Below are positions 61,501-64,000 of a DNA stretch of 64,000 nucleotides, in pieces. The notes under the pieces were generated by a model, which was not told the DNA's origin, made no database searches, and worked only from the letters and a program-made list of their open reading frames with translations. Both the position numbers and the translations under genes were made by a program. This DNA is from CAZFHA01 sp964518595 (GTDB taxonomy: Bacteria; Bacillota; Clostridia; Saccharofermentanales; Saccharofermentanaceae): assembly GCA_964518595.1 (NCBI GenBank), contig CAZFHA010000009.1, positions 55,350 through 119,349 of the forward strand, given 5' to 3'. Position 1 is the stretch's first letter. The number at the start of each line of letters is the position of its first letter.

Positions 61501-64000
61501 CAGGCAGTGGTTGGCGGCTATACAATTATCCTGCGCATTACTGCTGATTTAACTGCTAGTCGCACGATTACCGCTACAGTAGTTAGCGGAGATAGTCCGG
61601 ATCTGGCTGTACCATCTTTTACAGAATTAACAGTTGGTGGAAGTTTTGACCCAATGACCGGTGTTACTGCTTCTGACACGGAAGACGGTAATTTGCTCTC
61701 TTTTGTTGCATTGGATGGAGATGTTGATGTAAATACCCCTGGCGTGTACAAAGTTGACTATAGTGTTACTGATAGTGATAGTAATACTGCCTTGGCAACT
61801 CAAGTCGTTTTAGTCAATGACGGAAGCTTTTCAGTTGGGGATACTTATATTCTGATGGCCACTGATTTTAGTCTCCGTGTGAGTCAAGTAAACACGGGGG
61901 TTGCATACATTGATGCAGCTTCCTCAGCAACCATTTATGAATTGGCTACTGGTTCACCCGTGGGAGAAAGTATAGAAATCATTGATTTAGGCGGTTATCA
62001 AGCGGTTGTTGGTAGCTATGATATTGTTTTGGGCGTGGCAGGAGATGGGACTTTGAGCCGGGGAATTACGGCTACTGTTCTAGCGGGGGAGAAACCGGAT
62101 CTTTCTGTTCCCAGTTTTACAGAATTAGCTGTGGGAGCTGCTTTTGATCCCTTAGATGATGTAACTGCTAGTGATGCGGAAGATGGCGATCTGATTTCAG
62201 CGGTATCGGCGACAGGAAGCTTTGACCCGGATACAGCCGGTATGTACAAAATCAGTTATCTTGTCACAGATGTCGATGGTAATATTGCGACTGCTGATAG
62301 AGTAATTTTAGTAAATAATGGTAGTTTTGTTGTTGGCTCTACATATATTATCACAGCTTCTAATTTCACTGTTCGGCTCGGCCAAGTAGATGCTTCTTTG
62401 GCAGGTGTGGGCGAGGATGCCAAGGTTACCGTTTATGATATAGCTACCGGTGAAGTCTCTGCTCAAGAATTTCAGATTGATGATTTAGGGGGATATCAGG
62501 CGGCAGTAGGAGAGTATTCCGTTACGCTTAGTGTTGTGGATGATCCCATAGCCAGTCGACTAGTTGTGGCAACAGTCATTACTGGTGACAGCCCCAATCT
62601 AGTTGTTCCTGCTTTCAGAGAAATTACTATAGGAAGCAGCTTTGATTCTACTGTAGGACTTTCTGCTACTGATAATGAAGATGGCGATTTGTTGGCAGAG
62701 GTAGATATTACAGGTAGTATTGATCCGGATACGGCCGGAGTCTATCAACTTAGCTATCTGGTGGTTGATAGTGATGGTAATATTGCTACCGCAGAGCAGG
62801 TAGTATTAGTCAACGATGGTACCTTTGTTGTTGGATCGACCTATATTCTTTCAGCGGCAGATTTTACCTTGCGAATTGGACAAGTTGATCCTTCTTTGGA
62901 GGGCGTTGTCGCTTCTTCTTCTGCTCAGGTTTATGATTTAGCTACGGGTGAAGTATCTGCGCAAAGTATTCAGATCGATGATTTGGGTGGGTATCAAGGA
63001 GTAGCCGGTCAATACAATATAGTCTTACGTGTTGTAGATGATCCTGCTGCCAGCCGAACTGTTATTGCAACGGTTATCACTGGCAATCCTCCCAGCCTTA
63101 CGGCGCCAACATTTACTGAAGTTGTCTTAGGGCAAAGTTTTGATCCTATGACTGGCGTGACTGCCAGTGATCAAGAAGATGGTGATTTGCTGGCCGAAGT
63201 TCTGGTAACTAACCCCGTGGATATAAATCTAGCAGGCTTGTACAAAGTTAAGTACGAAGTATCGGATGATGAAGGTAACATTATCACTGCAGAACAGTTG
63301 GTTCTTGTGAATAATGGCAGTTTTGCCGTAGGTGATACTTATATCTTGGAGGCAACGGATTTCACTGTTTATATAGGCAAAGTTGATCTCTCAACCCCAG
63401 CAATTATCTCTGCTTCAACTGCAACTGTTTATGATCTGGCTACCGGAGATGTTTTGACTCAAGATATTGAAATAACTGATCTGGGTGGTTATGAGGCTAC
63501 TGTTGGTAGCTATGATATTACCCTCAGGATAATTGATGACCCTGCCGCTACTCTAACCATTACCAGTACTGTCATTCAGGGTGAAGCTCCATTTATGACA
63601 GTACCTGCTTTTACAGAAGTGGCCGTTGGTGGCACTTTTGATTCTATGGCCGGTGTAACAGCTACAGATACAGAAGATGGCGATCTGCTGGCTGAGGTAG
63701 TGGTAAATGAGAACATAGATCTAAATACGGCAGGTGTTTATACCTTAGACTATAGTTTAACTGATAGTGATGGAAATACGATCTCAGGTCAACAGGTTCT
63801 GCTAGTCAATGATGGTCGATTTACTATAGGCGGTAATTCTATACTGGAAGCTTCCAACTTTACTTTGCGAGTCGGGGAAGTTGACAGTTCCTTAGCAGGA
63901 GTATCTGCTTCTGCTTCTGTAACAATTTACAATTTAGCCACCGGCGAAGTGTCCGCTCAAAGTATTCAGATTGATGATCTGGGCGGATATCAGGCGGCAG
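58504..64000 (+). CDS. Giant secreted surface protein, adhesin-like (3' end cut by window)
   Basis: Open frame of at least 1832 codons, without a stop to the window edge. ATG after GGAGGG. Signal peptide: basic start, hydrophobic core LILSLVAMTFIFF, likely cleaved near residue 37. Residues about 40-440 resemble pectate-lyase-like adhesive domains (LQIEGDGHKIIIQN, LHLRNITFEKL, repeated short strands). About 452-530 is a Big_2-like Ig domain (VGDVTMFVGEQ, IATVDASGNVTGVSAGTA). From 532 a 166-residue unit repeats in tandem. No anchor is seen because the C-terminus is missing. It is very acidic and Thr/Val/Gly-rich with few Lys. It is probably cell-wall attached and involved in adhesion. gdhA upstream is independently terminated. 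Confidence 0.9.
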   Translation, partial: MKPGYISKIIKMLILSLVAMTFIFFAVSRSSVDAAAAQFSLSAIPVVGHEVAYDAGSTAYASTPTEFSTAYNNTAIHRIILSNDLSFTNAEALVVYNKILDRDLQIEGDGHKIIIQNLAGYNVFFRLSSATAPRTLHLRNITFEKLNNPTGDILLYGGNVQWDFIFDNLTIDNGMKFAWIMVSGANIDLFLRNNVSVHMFNDDFVQGVEDVIFEPYSNVSLGKPADGAAVFYDDSSPYDSIAFFGNNCVADIEGSNSFPVFYPWKQIDVYPGADVTLRKVVDGEGVMDSYAVNQIIRIDGGANFKMINNSGPAYYDQANQVTILSNPGANLQFIGNYGAYGGAFVFANANSKMILNAPAYYDLRNNNNTIPALGYTGGATSNLIFQILDSNIAVWKTGTSVTGAPTPPSPFLNVTMQANSGGPLGASSAIINTMTGGWKTAEYARVAFATIPTLNVGDVTMFVGEQKNLNASASPGSATISYVALDPAIATVDASGNVTGVSAGTARITVTATSIENVPASKEVLVTVKTNTPPTLSVPSFTEVAVDGVFDPLTGVTATDLEDGDLLGILDISGTADINVAGIYPVNYSVTDSDGNTVDALQVVLVNDGSFVVGSNYILKASPFTLRPSEVDNSLEGITRDAAVEVFELSTGAQVAQPIQIDDLGGYQPSVGNYSISISVQGDPLAKTTVSGAVVAGESPTISVPGFTTLNVGEGFDPLTGVTASDLEDGDLIGSVNVTGVVDSGTAGVYVLTYALTDSDGNSVAGRQVVLVNDGSFSVGDSFILEALDFSIRPSLVDTSLVGVSREAGIKVYDLTTGDLLVHPVQIDDLGGYQPSEGSYDITVSVVDDSAASRVIKATVIVGEAPTLGILSFIEVALNGTFDPLNGLSAIDLEDGDITSNVEVSGSVDVDTAGIYKLSYSIVDDDGNTVVKSAVVLVNDGSFSAGSSFILEASNFTLRVGEVDSSLAGITSDAQVRVYDLATGEPSAETVQIDNYGGYQAVVGGYTIILRITADLTASRTITATVVSGDSPDLAVPSFTELTVGGSFDPMTGVTASDTEDGNLLSFVALDGDVDVNTPGVYKVDYSVTDSDSNTALATQVVLVNDGSFSVGDTYILMATDFSLRVSQVNTGVAYIDAASSATIYELATGSPVGESIEIIDLGGYQAVVGSYDIVLGVAGDGTLSRGITATVLAGEKPDLSVPSFTELAVGAAFDPLDDVTASDAEDGDLISAVSATGSFDPDTAGMYKISYLVTDVDGNIATADRVILVNNGSFVVGSTYIITASNFTVRLGQVDASLAGVGEDAKVTVYDIATGEVSAQEFQIDDLGGYQAAVGEYSVTLSVVDDPIASRLVVATVITGDSPNLVVPAFREITIGSSFDSTVGLSATDNEDGDLLAEVDITGSIDPDTAGVYQLSYLVVDSDGNIATAEQVVLVNDGTFVVGSTYILSAADFTLRIGQVDPSLEGVVASSSAQVYDLATGEVSAQSIQIDDLGGYQGVAGQYNIVLRVVDDPAASRTVIATVITGNPPSLTAPTFTEVVLGQSFDPMTGVTASDQEDGDLLAEVLVTNPVDINLAGLYKVKYEVSDDEGNIITAEQLVLVNNGSFAVGDTYILEATDFTVYIGKVDLSTPAIISASTATVYDLATGDVLTQDIEITDLGGYEATVGSYDITLRIIDDPAATLTITSTVIQGEAPFMTVPAFTEVAVGGTFDSMAGVTATDTEDGDLLAEVVVNENIDLNTAGVYTLDYSLTDSDGNTISGQQVLLVNDGRFTIGGNSILEASNFTLRVGEVDSSLAGVSASASVTIYNLATGEVSAQSIQIDDLGGYQAA
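60097..64000 (+). repeat. Tandem in-frame array, 498-bp unit, seven full copies plus a partial eighth
   Basis: Units begin at 60097, 60595, 61093, 61591, 62089, 62587, 63085 and 63583; every interval is exactly 498 bases (166 codons). Each unit has an Ig-like half (PxLxVPxFTE, GxxFDP, SDxEDGDL, TAGxYxLxYxxTDSDGN) and a second half (VLVNDGSF, VGxxYILEA, VYDLATGE, IQIDDLGGYQ, ending in TVxxGE). Copies differ freely at synonymous positions, so the array is old, not a recent amplification. Confidence 0.95.

Noticed and set aside
1..64000. CRISPR array, prophage, transposase or replication origin
   Set aside because: No spaced short repeats, integrase or transposase motifs, or DnaA-box clusters were seen; the only long tandem repeat is protein-coding.

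Overview
The window is a typical low-GC Gram-positive (Bacillota, most likely Clostridia) chromosome segment. The evidence is a PolC-type replicative polymerase, the priA-def-fmt-rsmB-rlmN-stp-prkC-rsgA-rpe-thiN gene order, a PASTA-domain Ser/Thr kinase, Bacillus-type promoters and strong GGAGG ribosome binding sites, AgrC/LytTR-type signalling, and tRNAs with encoded CCA ends. The genus cannot be fixed from the sequence alone. I see no phage, insertion sequence, CRISPR array or rRNA.

Layout. 1-16.3 kb is one long co-directional housekeeping run: polC (its 5' end lies outside the window), priA, an Asp/Glu-type racemase, peptide deformylase, fmt, rsmB, rlmN, PP2C phosphatase, PASTA kinase, rsgA, rpe and thiN. 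A convergent aminotransferase follows, and its terminator appears to sit inside the end of thiN. 17.5-22.5 kb holds infC-rpmI-rplT behind a structured leader, with infC apparently starting at AUC. A SpoU-type RNA methyltransferase and a K+ uptake set (two separate TrkA-like gating subunits plus TrkH) come next. 22.6-27.6 kb carries aconitase, citrate synthase and cardiolipin synthase. 27.6-33.6 kb has tRNA-Glu(CTC) on the minus strand, uvrA, and a Clp ATPase with an N-terminal zinc finger.

33.6-39.9 kb has argJ (minus strand), three tandem paralogous membrane proteins resembling DUF975, a COG2509-like FAD protein and rpsO. rpsO and pnp, usually neighbours in bacteria, are here separated by about 6.7 kb. 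That gap holds a lipoprotein fusing a propeller-like region to a solute-binding domain, a divergent LytTR response regulator and AgrC-like kinase, and a convergent membrane protein with a kinase-like HDLKN motif but no visible ATPase motifs. pnp follows, preceded by a long hairpin leader. Next come an AIM24-family gene (minus strand), rsmE, hisS, aspS, lepB, lepA, tRNA-Leu(TAG) and gdhA.

The last 5.5 kb is the start of a giant secreted surface protein, open to the window edge. It has a signal peptide, a pectate-lyase-like adhesin region, a Big_2-like domain, and then a tandem array whose unit is exactly 498 bp (166 residues) in seven full copies and an eighth partial one. Citrate synthase, aconitase and glutamate dehydrogenase together suggest a carbon route from oxaloacetate through 2-oxoglutarate to glutamate, although isocitrate dehydrogenase is not in the window. 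The most unusual parts are the strictly periodic adhesin, the signalling insertion between rpsO and pnp, the decorated PASTA kinase, and the autoregulation-type leaders before infC, rpsO and pnp.
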